Notes under the pieces: generated by a model
The model's database searches: none
Seen by the model: only the letters and a program-made list of their open reading frames with translations
What the model was told of the DNA's origin: nothing
Shown here: positions 34,825 through 54,130 of the stretch, piece after piece
Layout: the number at the start of each line of letters is the position of its first letter
How positions within the stretch are numbered: position 1 is the stretch's first letter
Source of the DNA: Pholiota molesta
Taxonomy: Eukaryota > Basidiomycota > Agaricomycetes > Agaricales > Strophariaceae
Assembly (NCBI GenBank): GCA_014925825.1
Contig: JACGCK010000002.1
Span: 124,001-188,000, forward strand
Reading direction: 5' to 3'
Length of the DNA stretch: 64,000 bases
Position numbers and translations under genes: made by a program

Positions 34825-36825
34825 ATGGATGAAGTTTTTTGGTCCAGCGTCGTGAAGCGCTGGTCCGACGCGTCAGAAAGCGTGATCAAGCTCAAGAAGG
34901 AACTAGCTAGCCTCCAGGAAGAAGTATTGCTTTTATCCCTATTTTGTCTAGTCTCTGACACTTAAATCGGCAGAGAGCATTGTATACCCGCGCATATGGT
35001 CCTCTATCACAACTTCAACCAAATAATAACAACGACTGGGGTCACTTCGAGCCCATCCATAGCGGAAACGCGAACCAACGCGCCGATTCGGACTCAACAT
35101 CCAATTATGTTAGTTCCTTGACAATTCAGGATGAACTGCAGGACGCAGAAATCGGTTTGGGGAAAGCGAAAGAAGAGTATCGCAAGCTACAGCGTGATGT
35201 AAGTCCTCTAGACCTTTTACCTTCAATGTCCTAAGTTCTTTCTAACTATTCAAAGCTGGCTGTCTCTTCACAGACAGTCACCGCTTTAACTTTAGAGAAT
35301 CAAAAGCTCGTTCGCTTACATCGCGAAGAAATAGAAATGCTCAACACGCAGAAGATATTCCCTACTTCGGTGAGTCAAAACTTACCTCTGCTGAACGTTG
35401 AACAGCCACTGATATTCATGGTTGCGCTAGGTCACCCCAACAGCAGATGATACACCCCGCCAAGTAAGTAAATCTTTCTCAAAGATCATTCGTCTTTCTG
35501 CTAACTTTTTCTCAGTCTCCTAGTTATCCCTCCAACCTCGGAGAATCCAAAACAGTATTTAATTTACAGCGACAGGTTCGGAATATGACACGACGGACCT
35601 TTCAAATTCGTTCTAACGTTATACTTAACTTCTGGAACATTTGATAGATTGAAGCTCTGACACGAGCCGCCGAAGAAAAGGAGGCAGACAAGCAAGACTT
35701 GCGCCATGAATTGGCGTCAACCCGAGATAAATTACACAAAGCAGAAGAGAATATTAAAGCTTTACTAGCTTCGATTGTCAAACTACAAGATATCGTATGT
35801 CGGCAATTCTGAGTTTGCAAATCCCTCGGTGGTTATCCTACAAACTGCTCATTTTCTTTTCTACAGGCACGACATTCCGCATACGGTTCTTTGCATCCCA
35901 TTCCAGTTAATTCTCTTCATTCTGGATCTTGTAGATCGTCCAAATTGTCATTTACGTCTAGTCACTCTCATATCCAGAATCTCGAAAGCAGTCATGTTTC
36001 GAAGACAACATCTGCAATGCCCATTGACGTTATCTTCCCTTTCCCTCCTGAGAGGAGCGACAAAGTAGTCGTCGAACATAGATCGTCGAAAGCGACTTTG
36101 TTCCCCCCACTTGAACGCGAGAAAGCCATCCTCAAACTCCCATCCATTTCTGACACAATATCCATCGATGTATCCGAAAACATGTTTGACCGAATTTTCT
36201 TGAAGCACATACTCGGTGAAGGCGTAAATGCGCTATTTGAACAGTACGTCTTTCATATTGCCGTTAACGAAACGAGTAAGTAGTACTGAATTTACTTGAG
36301 CTGTAGTTTATCGGAAAACAATGAGGCGTTTGACAAGAAAGCTATCACGTCCACTTATCTGTGCCCTACCCTCGACCATCATCCATGGTGTCCATCGGTA
36401 CCAGGACAGCATGGATTCCTCTTTGTCGGTCTCGGGAAAGACAAAGATTCGTATAGATTTCCTGTTGTTAGAAATCTTTTTGTTGGGCTTCCCAAAGGCC
36501 GGACAAAACATCGGACCTTTCGGTACCTAGGAAGATACAGAGTTTGTCGAGTCAAACCTCTAATATCTGAAGAATGGCACACACTACCGAAAGAGGTATA
36601 TTCAGCCCTCTATCATATCGAGTTAAACTAACATTCCGTCAGATCAAGCTTATATATGCCAATCTCACTCGTGATAAAGGAAATGATCCTCGTCCATTGG
36701 ACGAAATTTTATCTTCATATAACACAGGAGAACTCCAAATCCCATGTGTACAGCTCCAGTGCATTAGCTTTGATCAACCACTCTATACAGCTCTGGTATC
36801 TAACAGGAAGTCGGAAATGAAGTGA
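34825..36825 (+). CDS. Coiled-coil protein with C-terminal DUF6697-like domain
   Basis: The start MDEVFWSSVVKRWSDASESV is followed by an N-terminal coiled coil over several tiny exons (IQDELQDAEIGLGKAKEEYR, LTLENQKLVRLHREEIEML, IEALTRAAEEKEADKQDLRH). The middle is Ser-rich. The C-terminal 200 residues include YLCPTLDHHPWCPSVPGQHG, FLFVGLGKDKD, TFRYLGRYRVCRVKPLISEE, EWHTLPKE and LQIPCVQLQCISFDQPLYTA. This PxLDxxPWxP...GxPG...Y.GxY.....PL..EEW pattern is that of the basidiomycete DUF6697 domain as I remember it. Function is unknown. The intron at about 36245-36305 must be removed to see the domain (EH joined to LSENNEAFDKKAITST). About eight introns. Confidence 0.7.
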
Positions 36826-37229
36826 TAAGTACGAGAAAGTTATATCAAATACTTAATCTGAATCCTATGTTTTGCGTTCTGTTCAGGTTCTGTCAAGGAT
36901 TTTTAACTACTACCACAGTGCTACCACATTATTGATAATTTAAACTACTTATGATACTTAGTCCAGACTCCATGGTTTTCTTAATTGATGTTTCAATGTC
37001 TTTCATTTGGATGTTTGTTGCTGGGAAGTATGTATTATTCGGTCTAACACAAACGCCGAAGACTTTCAAGTTGGTGCAAGTGCTCCTAAGTCTATAGACT
37101 CACGCGCCAGCGTTACTACTTCTTGGGGATATGTTTATCAGATAAGATATCCAAACCAATCTACTTAATCTATTGAGATCAATGTAATTGATGGCCCTCC
37201 GTCCCAGACTTGCAGCACACGGCTTTCAT
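36826..37229. other. Intergenic 404 bp upstream of the transposon
   Basis: 3' flank of the DUF6697 gene. Very AT-rich with only short open frames. I see nothing else until the target-site duplication at 37230. Confidence 0.4.
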
Positions 37230-37238
37230 ATCAACTGC
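37230..37238. repeat. Target-site duplication, left copy
   Basis: ATCAACTGC, identical to 38132-38140. The pre-insertion sequence would have had one copy. Confidence 0.9.
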
Positions 37239-37392
37239 CAGGCTCCTAAACCAGCCTCTCGTTCGAGAATCCTTATCATATCTAATCTAAAGACAAATAA
37301 GACACAACTCAACTTTAGATGAAGGTTCTCGATAGAGAGGCTGGCTTTTTTTGGATTCGGTCATCCCGGGCATACCTAGTAACGCGTAACAT
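37239..37392 (+). repeat. Left terminal inverted repeat of the transposon
   Basis: 154 bp, reverse complement of 37978-38131 with two substitutions near the inner end. The arm itself contains an imperfect palindrome: CCAGCCTCTCGTTCGAGAA (from 37251) and, about 60 bp further in, GGTTCTCGATAGAGAGGCTGG (from 37323). Confidence 0.93.
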
Positions 37393-37977
37393 AGGGCCTA
37401 CTTTTAATAAACCAGCCTCGATATATTCTGGTTTGTCAGCACAGTGGTTGAGCTCATCTTTAACCACTGGGGCAGTTTATGGCACCTCTGAGGCCAAGAA
37501 TCAATGCTTTTTAGATTAGTTTTTGCAATAGCATTTAGATTCAAAGTGAAAGGCACAAAATTTATTTTATCTTAATGCTTCTATCAGTGGGTTTGAGCCC
37601 TCTCAGACCAATTGAGGTATATCAAATCATCTAAGGCTGTTTTTTTCACCTGTGTTTACTTATTCAGCTTCTACTCAATTTTAGAAAGAACAATGGAGCG
37701 AAATTTGAGCAGAATCACCCAGACTGGGGGGAACAGTGAGTTGAGTGACAACACCAGAGAATATGTTTTGGCAATTTCTTGGCAATTTCAGTTGAAAGTC
37801 TCGACTTTTTTCGGCTTTCTCTAGTCTTTACTGATATATCTATTGAAGACTTGATAGAACAAGGTAATATTGCTTTCACTGACGGGCATGAAGCAACTGC
37901 GAGATATCTACACTTCGTGACGGAACAGTGATGTGTGCTGGCACGCCGAAGCCAATTTGTTATTATTAATAAGTCCA

Positions 37978-38131
37978 ATGTTATGCGTTACGAGGTATGC
38001 CCGGGATGACCGAATCCAAAAAAAGCCAGCCTCTCTATCGAGAACCTTCATCTAAAGTTGAGTTGTGTCTTATTTGTCTTTAGATTAGATATGATAAGGA
38101 TTCTCGAACGAGAGGCTGGTTTAGGAGCCTG
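37978..38131 (-). repeat. Right terminal inverted repeat of the transposon
   Basis: 154 bp mirror of the left arm, including the seven-A tract that mirrors the left seven-T tract. It ends GGAGCCTG directly before the 9-bp duplication. Confidence 0.93.
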
Positions 38132-38140
38132 ATCAACTGC
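38132..38140. repeat. Target-site duplication, right copy
   Basis: ATCAACTGC directly abutting the outer end of the right inverted repeat, 68 bp upstream of the KAE1 start codon. Confidence 0.9.
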
Positions 38141-38208
38141 ATTGATATTCCTGTTTGAACCCATCCATCCCATTCTGTTGAAGCTATTGGAAACAAGGAA
38201 ATCCATTC

Positions 38209-39712
<1,504 letters not shown>

Positions 39713-39808
39713 TTAGTGTGATTTAATTGGGTGTTAGTAAAGTGCTAATAAAGTGCTGTGTATATAACTCTATGTCTAATCGCAAGACGATATTGGCGTA
39801 ACCACTCG

Positions 39809-40911
39809 TTAATCATAGCGTCCCGTGTCCACGCATGATACAACGAATTGCCAACCCTCTGGGTCTCTCTTGAGCATGTCTTCGCCCAAACGATCGAAAC
39901 GATCCCACCACCACTGATTCATGACATCAAAACCTGCATCTAATCCGCTTGCAGGTGTTCTGGATTGCCATGGTTTATCGGCGAAGATGTAGTGTAAGCA
40001 TCGAATTTCATTGTCTGCCCAGATTTGAGGGTGAACATTGCGCAAAGACCGAAGGGCATTGTAGTACCAAGGTATAGGTTTCCACCTTGCCTTGAAGTAG
40101 TCGGATAAGAGGTCTTGATCGGGGAAAGTCCATTCTGCAATATTGGGACTCGATTGAAGGAATTGATAGATGCTTGTAGACATTGCAATCGAGGGATTGA
40201 GCACTATGGTCCCAGAATTTAATTGAGAATGAGGTCGGGGCGAGTTCTTCTGAATCTTGGGAGGTGAAGCGGTCGGGTGCGTGACAGAAGTATAAGCGCA
40301 GTGTGAAGGAATCCTATGCAAAAATAATCCGTTTTCAAAAACATTGGATGCATACACTTTACTAACCAATCTTCAGGGTAATGAGGTATTCCACGAGGAT
40401 TACAAGAGCATACATGTACTGCTGCAATATGATCATTAGGTAGATCCATCAACATCAATTCGTCCATGTTCATGAGGATAATCATATCGCTATCCAGAAA
40501 AATTACGCGCTGATCCCAAAAATTAGCACATGGAAGTGAAACTCGGAGATATCAAGGAGAAAAAATTACGCTGTACTCCACAAGCTCAAAGGTTCTAAAC
40601 AGGTTTCAGTTCATCGCTGTCTATGCTAACGCAAGAAAATTTTACCTCAACTTCGTCCAGGTATCTGCAAAGCGAGCATCGTGAACATGAAGGCGGTATC
40701 TTTCGGCGGTGGGTTGTAGTCGCTCGACTTCCCGGATAAGTATAAACTGTTTGCGCAGAATTGCTCTCGCATTCTCAGGAAGGGATGGAGTCACCATTAC
40801 GACCAAAGAATATTTCGAATTGACAGCACGCAATGATTGATCCAAGACGAGAACACCGGCAAGATACGAGGTTGTCGTGAGTAGAGTGACATAGGCAAAT
40901 TTGGAACCCAT
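39809..40911 (-). CDS. Glycosyltransferase family 8 protein (glycogenin/galactinol-synthase-like)
   Basis: Starts MGSKFAYVTLLTTTSYLAGV at 40911 with the GT8 opening (YVTLLTTxxYLAGxLVLxxSL). The DxD metal/nucleotide-sugar motif is DSDMIILMNMDEL. HIAAVHVCSCNPRGIPHYP and LNSGTIVLNPS (GT8 NSG motif) follow, then FPDQDLLSDYFKARWKPIPW YNALRSLR and a C-terminal HYIFADKPWQSR. It is a cytosolic-looking retaining transferase using a UDP-sugar; acceptor unknown. No signal peptide or membrane anchor. Three introns (near 40368, 40505-40565, 40580-40645). It converges on KAE1, 96 bp away. Confidence 0.88.
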
Positions 40912-41200
40912 GAAAACCAGAGGAGATTTAGAGGAAGAAAAATGAGACGGAGCGTATTATAGGCCTTGCTCGGGCATTTCCACGATGCCATAAGCAATAC
41001 TGCCCGATATTGGGAAAATATGATATCGCGATCGGATAAAGCGTGCGGTCGGTCATAACTTTACCGATTGCACTCATATGTTGCGCCGCGGTCTTACTAT
41101 TTCGTGGGCGATGAAAAGGGTGTGGAGGAGAGCGCAAAATACAATATATTGCAGAAGACAACAGAACAAAACTGGCGCACTAGCCAAATGAGAACAATGA

Positions 41201-41580
41201 TTAACGGAGGCGTCTGCGATTCTCATGTTCAATGGGAAATTCTGATTATAAAGAGAATGTGGACTCACCTTGCCTCACGCTCACTCTCCAACAGAGCAAG
41301 GATATCCTCCTCTCGCACTGGTCCCTTCACGTTGCGGATGATCGTCCGCGAAGTATCGTCCATGAATTCAACGCGGACCTGAGTGACACCTCCACGGGAG
41401 CCAGTGCGTCCCAGAACCTGGAAGGTAGATAGAATGATTTAACTGGAATAGTTCAGTGCTATTGTAATTGAGAGGTATTGACCTTGATAACTTTTGCGAG
41501 TTTGACGGGAGCTTTGGATGAATCCTGCAAAAATGGTCAGCAAGGATATAGACGCAGGAACTGTGCTGGTTTCTTACCAT
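41201..41580 (-). CDS. RPS28: 40S ribosomal protein eS28
   Basis: The reconstructed 68-residue protein is the normal length: [53 protein letters not shown] and [15 protein letters not shown]. Four exons; the first holds only the ATG (41580-41578), followed at once by GTAAGA. The last exon encodes just RLR and the stop. It is too fragmented for an ordinary ORF scan to report whole. It lies downstream of LIP5 on the same strand. Confidence 0.95.
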
Positions 41581-41995
41581 CTTTTGGTTTGGGGAGGGGT
41601 GATTGGGCGAAAGGACTTTGTGTTGATTTCTGGTCAAGAATAAAGTTTCAGCCGCGGTGAAATCAAGCTCCGATCGAATATGCGGTTAACTCCGAACATG
41701 ACTTGGTACTGCTCGACTGCGAACTGAGACGCACGTTCAAATTCCAATAGGCATTAAAGATACGCGTACGACATCCTTTAGCTATATCATTTCGTGCTGG
41801 AACCTTTTGTGTGTATAATATGCTTCGTTATTGAGTATAACATACACATATCTAATATAACCTTGCGACACATCAGGTTTGTCCAAGATAACTGGTTTAC
41901 CCATAGTGATTAAATATTAAACGTGCCGCTACGAAGACGACCGCGTATTAAATAAGTAGTGCGATGACAACCCTATGATATGTCTAAGCATCTTT
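41581..41995. other. Intergenic 415 bp, RPS28 promoter
   Basis: Spacer between the LIP5 stop and the RPS28 start. A TATATAA-like AT-rich zone lies around 41815-41865. No gene or repeat seen. Confidence 0.4.
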
Positions 41996-43483
41996 TCACA
42001 GCGCTTGACGTTCTGTGGATACTGCAATTTCTGGCGCGGAAATCGGCATCTTCCGCTCACTGGCCTTCTTTCTCAGTACATTCTCGATGTAAAACTCCCC
42101 GGCCTATTGAATAATCAGATACCCATAATCCTGAAGGTGGATGGATAACTTGCCTTGTAGCTACTGCGCACCAGGGGGCCACTTGCGACATATAGGAAAC
42201 CAAGGTCTTCTGCGATCTTTTTCCAACTGTCGAATTCGGCCGGCTCCACGTAACGATCAACTTTCATATGTCGTTTTGTTGGACGCATATACTGTCCAAA
42301 GGTGACAACGTCCACATCAACGTTGCGCAGCTCTAAGAGAAGAACAATCAGTTTCGTCCCGAAAATGGAAAGAAAAGAAAAAGACCTTTCAGTGTAGCCA
42401 ACACTTGGTCATGAGTCTCTCCAACTCCAAGCATGATGCTGGTCTTCGTAATTTGCACACCCTCCTTCTTGGCATGTTCAAGGACCTTCAAGCTTTGGCG
42501 GAAAGTGGCTCTCCTATCGCGGACGAATGGTGTCAATTCTTCCACTGTCTCTACATTGTGTGCGTAGACATCTAAACCAGATTTCGCCACTAGGGAAACC
42601 TGCTCCAATGAACCTGCAAAGTCTCCTGTGAGTGCCTCAACAAGGATATGCGGGGCTCTATTTAAATTCAGAAGAAGTCTATCAGGAGTGATACGATGCT
42701 CACTTCTGTTTGATTTTTAGGATAGTTTCTGCAAAATGTCGTGCTCCTCCGTCTGCGAGGTCTTCGTATACAATGAGACAGACGTATTTGCGGAAGGAAG
42801 AAAATAACATACCATCTCGATCCACACTGGTTAGAACGATATAGCCTAGACCCCATCGACTGATAGCTTCCGCTGTATTTTCTGGTTCGTGAGGATCCAA
42901 CGGTGGGGGAGCGCGAGACGTCTTTACAGAGCAAAATCGACATCCTCGGGTGCATGTATCTCCCATTAGCTAGACATAATGTCGTGTGTCTCAGCTATGA
43001 ATAAAAAGGCAACCCTGAAAATAATTCGAAGCATACCATAATCGTAGCAGTTGCTGTCTTGCGCCCATCTGGTGAGTCTTTACCACCCCAGCAGTCGCCT
43101 ATATTAGGACAGCGCGCTTCTTCACATACAGTATGCAATCCAAGTCCACGAAGATCCTTCTTGATTTTATTGAAAGATTCTCCTGAGGGAATAGTAGTCT
43201 TTAGATACGAAGGAAGGCGTGGTCTTGAGTATCAATTGAGTCAATGTCCATAGAAAAAATCAGAGGAAACGCACCCCTTTGTATTTCCAAGTACCACACG
43301 AGCTGGAGTGTCTCCAGCGATAAAATCATCCAAGGTAAGTCCGTCGTCTAAAGCTTTTCCAAGCTTGGTCCTTGATGACGGTGTTGTCAATGAGGCGGTA
43401 GCCAGACACCGTCGACCATGTGCAGAGAGGTTCAAACGAAGATTGGCAGCAAGGGTCAACATTTGGGCAGCTAGAAACCTCAA
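41996..43483 (-). CDS. LIP5: Lipoyl synthase, mitochondrial
   Basis: Radical-SAM enzyme that inserts two sulfurs into octanoyl-lysine of lipoyl domains. It has an Arg/Ser-rich mitochondrial leader ([20 protein letters not shown]). The auxiliary-cluster cysteines are [12 protein letters not shown] (Cx4Cx5C), the radical-SAM motif is CTRGCRFC, and [18 protein letters not shown] and [14 protein letters not shown] follow. Further blocks are [55 protein letters not shown] and the C-terminal RSSYKAGEF that ligates the auxiliary cluster. The end is ...[13 protein letters not shown] at 41996. Six introns. Its auxiliary cluster is consumed during turnover, linking it to Fe-S supply (HSCB, 35 kb away) and to the lipoylated E2 protein in this window. 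Confidence 0.95.
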
Positions 43484-43737
43484 ATAGGGTGACTTGTGCT
43501 GCAGATTGGAACAGAGTTGCTAGGATTAGGTAGGAGTAGTAGCCGATAGATGAATAAACTTGTAGTGGTTTCAATGACGAGTGTCATTTGCTTGATACTA
43601 GTTCCGTTAGCTTCGGAAACAAACAAAAGACACGCGGGTTCGCAGTCCATAATAATTTAGTTCTTGCTCATTTCTTTAGTAACTTATTCGAAAACTCCAA
43701 CAGGCCTACCGTTTATACCAGATCTAAATATTTAGCC

Positions 43738-44104
43738 ATGAACGCCTTATCACGGAGAGAAGAAGAGACCTTGCTGAAAGCTACTAAAGCCCACGCAATG
43801 AAAGAATGTGATAACATTGTCAAAGGTAACCAGCAAACCATCCTCGATGTTCACAAATCCACTAACAGGTCGCGCCGTGTAGAGTTTGCGGCGTGCGCGT
43901 CTGGCCGCACAATATCTGTTGCTTGGGCATGCAGGGATGAACTGAAACGTGTACAAGAGTGTATGGTTCAATTGTGAGCTACAAAGTTTTCTTCTCTAAT
44001 GCGATATCTCATTTCATTGAAGCACAGGTCCGGAGCCGATGGAACAAGTTCGAAAGGAATATTTACGTTTACGAAACACTGAACAGCAACGAGGTTCTAG
44101 CTAA
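43738..44104 (+). CDS. CMC1: Cmc1-type twin Cx9C protein (cytochrome oxidase assembly)
   Basis: A protein of about 86 residues: MNALSRREEETLLKATKAHA, KECDNIVKEFAACASGRTIS, VAWACRDELKRVQECMVQF and PEPMEQVRKEYLRLRNTEQQ. Two exact Cx9C motifs are visible (CDNIVKEFAAC, the first across an intron, and CRDELKRVQEC), the substrate pattern for Mia40 oxidation in the intermembrane space. The intron in KE|F is canonical. The second acceptor is ...ttgaag rather than the nearby ...cacag, because only that choice keeps TGPEPMEQ in frame. The start at 43738 fits the compact family size. Divergent from LIP5 with 254 bp between start codons. Confidence 0.9.
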
Positions 44105-44288
44105 CGGAGGTTTTTCGCATTTTTGCATTGCCTGGCATCCTGATATATACAATAACACCGCTCCTAGGCCCGGGGTGGCATTATCCAGATGAGTTATAAA
44201 AGAAATGCAACTAAGCAGGCAGATGGCTATATATAGGATATTGTCACTATTCAGATTTTCAGAAGCAGTGCGTTTATCCTTTGGATAT

Positions 44289-45359
44289 CTATTTCTTTCC
44301 ATTGACCGCCTTCCATTGTGCCTTGGCACCAATAAGAGAGGAAACCAGGCTAGGAAGCGAGACATAAGCAGAGATCTCCTGTACGCATCAAATTTCACAT
44401 ACCCAAGGAGGCCCAAAGTGCCTTCATTGACGCTGAGTAATTCAGCACCCGTCGCTGGTATCCAAACATCGAGCAAGTCAATCACAAGTTGTTGACGATT
44501 ATTTCTGCGGGCACTGGGACAATACGATCAGCAGCAGAAAGTATCAACAGAAGGATTGAACTAACGCTTGAACTGTGCTTAGTCGTGTTTCCCTGGCAGC
44601 GTCATCGGCAAGATCCTTGTCTCCCCACACTTTAGATTCTTGCAATGACTTCGCCTCTTTCGCCAGCCGTGCTGCCTGTTATGTTTCTCAACGCTAATGA
44701 CTTGGGAACGAAGACCTTCCAGACTAACCTTTAGGACACCATGGATAAGGCTGAAGAGGATACCCGCGAACCAAAACTGGAATGCCCTCTTCGTTACCTT
44801 CTTCGCAGTTTCAGGAGCCAGTGTAATGAATTTGATGCTATAGGCCTATGAAGCATTTCTGTTAAAAAGTTGGCATGGCAATATTGAAAACCGGGACGCA
44901 CCCAAACAATAGCATCGTAAGTGAGATATCCGAAATATCCCACTTGTCTGGCGATAGTGGTAAGGGTTTCCTCGACAGGACCAGTCGTGAGTGCGGCACG
45001 AAGAGCTGCCTGAAGATGTTCCAATGGTTTCCCGAGGCGCATAACTATATTATTTGCGTTTAGATAGAACATTACTCGATAGTAGCAATAGTATGACGTA
45101 CGTTTTCTTGCCGTTCCAAGATGTGTTTTCAATCCGGCCCATCGTGCAGCTTCGGCTTTGTCACCCTTATTAGCAAGATGCCAGGCGTAGAAACGCGCAA
45201 AGTATTGGACAGCCCTGTAGGTCTGATACGGTTATCGAAAATGGGCGTTGAACAATCTTGAGGATTGCTCACTTTATCACGGCCAAGAGTTGTTCCGCCA
45301 AACTTGAGGCTCTCTGAAACTGCAGGGTGTAAGATGATTTGGGAAGCGATGCTGGCCAT
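44289..45359 (-). CDS. PEX11: Peroxisomal membrane protein PEX11
   Basis: Peroxisome membrane-elongation and division factor. Pieces in order: MASIASQIILHPAVSESLKF GGTTLGRDK, AVQYFARFYAWHLANKGDKA, GLKTHLGTARK, RLGKPLEHLQAALRA, VGYFGYLTYDAIVW and AYSIKFITLAPETAKKVTKR. Next come FQFWFAGILFSLIHGVLKAA, ESKVWGDKDLADDAAR, VIDLLDVWIPATGAELLSVN and GTLGLLGLVSSLIGAKAQWK ending AVNGKK. The terminal exon join (CTTGG before GTATGT, then CTGGTTTCC) restores the conserved SSLIGAKAQWK end. About 235 residues, normal for the family. Five introns. It converges on CMC1, 184 bp away. Confidence 0.93.
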
Positions 45360-45953
45360 TGGTTTGGTATCTTCAAAGGATAGATAGGTGCGATTCAGCC
45401 AGCTTGTACACTGCCCGTGGTAGAATATATACTCTGAGTTCGCTGACGGCTAGGTTGAAGTTCCGTTCTGCCTCCACAATTTTCACACGTGATTATCGCA
45501 GGAGGTGTATTTACACCCGGTGTCCGGAGCTTTGGGGAAACTTGGTGTTCATGTACAGGAGGGGTTTGGGAGGGTGGCTGATGATAAGTCGATCAACTTC
45601 AGCAATTTCGAATAATGCATTCCCACTCGTCAATGTCGTCATACGCCCCTATCAATCGTTCAGATTTCTTTTCAGCGGAGAGTCACGCAAGCTATTCTGT
45701 CATCAATGTAGTCGAGTAAATACATATGGTGTGGAAGTCATATACATAAAGTATGCTATCTAATGTCTACACTAACACTATCAAGTATTTTTTTTGGTGG
45801 ATGAGTGGCCTGCATTCGGGTCAAGTCGGACGGCAAAAGCCGTGTCTTGTTATTAACGATGTTTTAGCCCATTGACGGCACCAGCGTCTAGCTCAAAAAA
45901 CCTTTCGCTGCTTCCTTCGCCTGTCCTCGTCGAATCTTCGATCCACCATTATC
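45360..45953. promoter_or_regulatory. Divergent promoter between PEX11 and fumarase (594 bp)
   Basis: Start codons of PEX11 (minus) and fumarase (plus) face away from each other across this stretch. A T tract lies at about 45787-45795. I could not assign specific factor sites. No gene seen; the open frame at 45359-45763 on the plus strand has no splice or family support. Confidence 0.45.
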
Positions 45954-48029
<2,076 letters not shown>

Positions 48030-48538
48030 GGTATTTTTGATGTGGAAAGCGAGTGACATGCATGGAGGTTAGAGCTATTTACGTATATTGAATGTGGGAT
48101 GATGATACGTGTACTGGACGAGCTGGGGGAGAGTATATAATAGTAGATAGAACATAATGGAGTGTATCGGATGGAATGAGTCCGCCAGGACGATGTGCGA
48201 GAAAGTCTTGGCGGAGCTGACTCGGATTGGGATGAGTGGAATGTGTTGTTTCCTTTTCCAGTTTACGAGAGCGACCAAATGTAAAAATGCGCAAAGATCA
48301 GAGAGTTTCATTATTGCCGTATCAGTTTAGAGCCCGTTCCTTGTCACTGACAGCAGTCATTCCCACTATCCAGCGCAGCCAACTCCTCGCTCTCGTTTTC
48401 TTGTCCATTCTCACCACCATCACACACATTCATACTTCATCCACCGTTGAGCGCTTGCTCTGCTGTCAGGCCTTACCTTTGATCCCACGAGGCGGGCCTC
48501 TCCTTGACAGCTAGCCAGCAAAGCCAACTCTTTTTGCA
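48030..48538. other. Intergenic 509 bp, INO80 promoter
   Basis: Between two plus-strand genes. Pyrimidine-rich from about 48360 to 48535, as is common upstream of fungal start codons. No gene or repeat supported. Confidence 0.4.

Positions 48539-54130
<5,592 letters not shown>

Larger units (their letters stand above)
37239..38131. mobile_element. Non-autonomous DNA transposon (MITE-like, long TIRs, 9-bp TSD)
   Basis: An 893-bp element bounded by inverted repeats 37239-37392 and 37978-38131. The ends read CAGGCTCCTAAACC... and ...GGTTTAGGAGCCTG. I compared both arms base by base and count two mismatches in 154. The element is flanked by a perfect 9-bp direct repeat ATCAACTGC (37230-37238 and 38132-38140). 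The 585-bp interior has no transposase-sized frame, so it would need a transposase in trans. Long TIRs with a 9-bp duplication are typical of Mutator-like (MULE) elements; hAT or Zisupton/KDZ elements usually give 8 bp. High arm identity suggests a recent insertion. It sits between a DUF6697 gene and KAE1. Confidence 0.93.

Noticed and set aside
31984..36825. CSL4, PDH-E2 and the DUF6697 gene as an operon-like or functional cluster
   Set aside because: Different strands, separate promoters and unrelated pathways; ordinary gene density for a basidiomycete.
37319..37519. 66-codon frame across the left transposon arm
   Set aside because: Half of it lies in the inverted repeat itself; no similarity to a transposase.
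45359..45763. 134-codon plus-strand frame in the PEX11/fumarase spacer
   Set aside because: Overlaps the PEX11 start region, lacks splice or domain support and has an unlikely composition.
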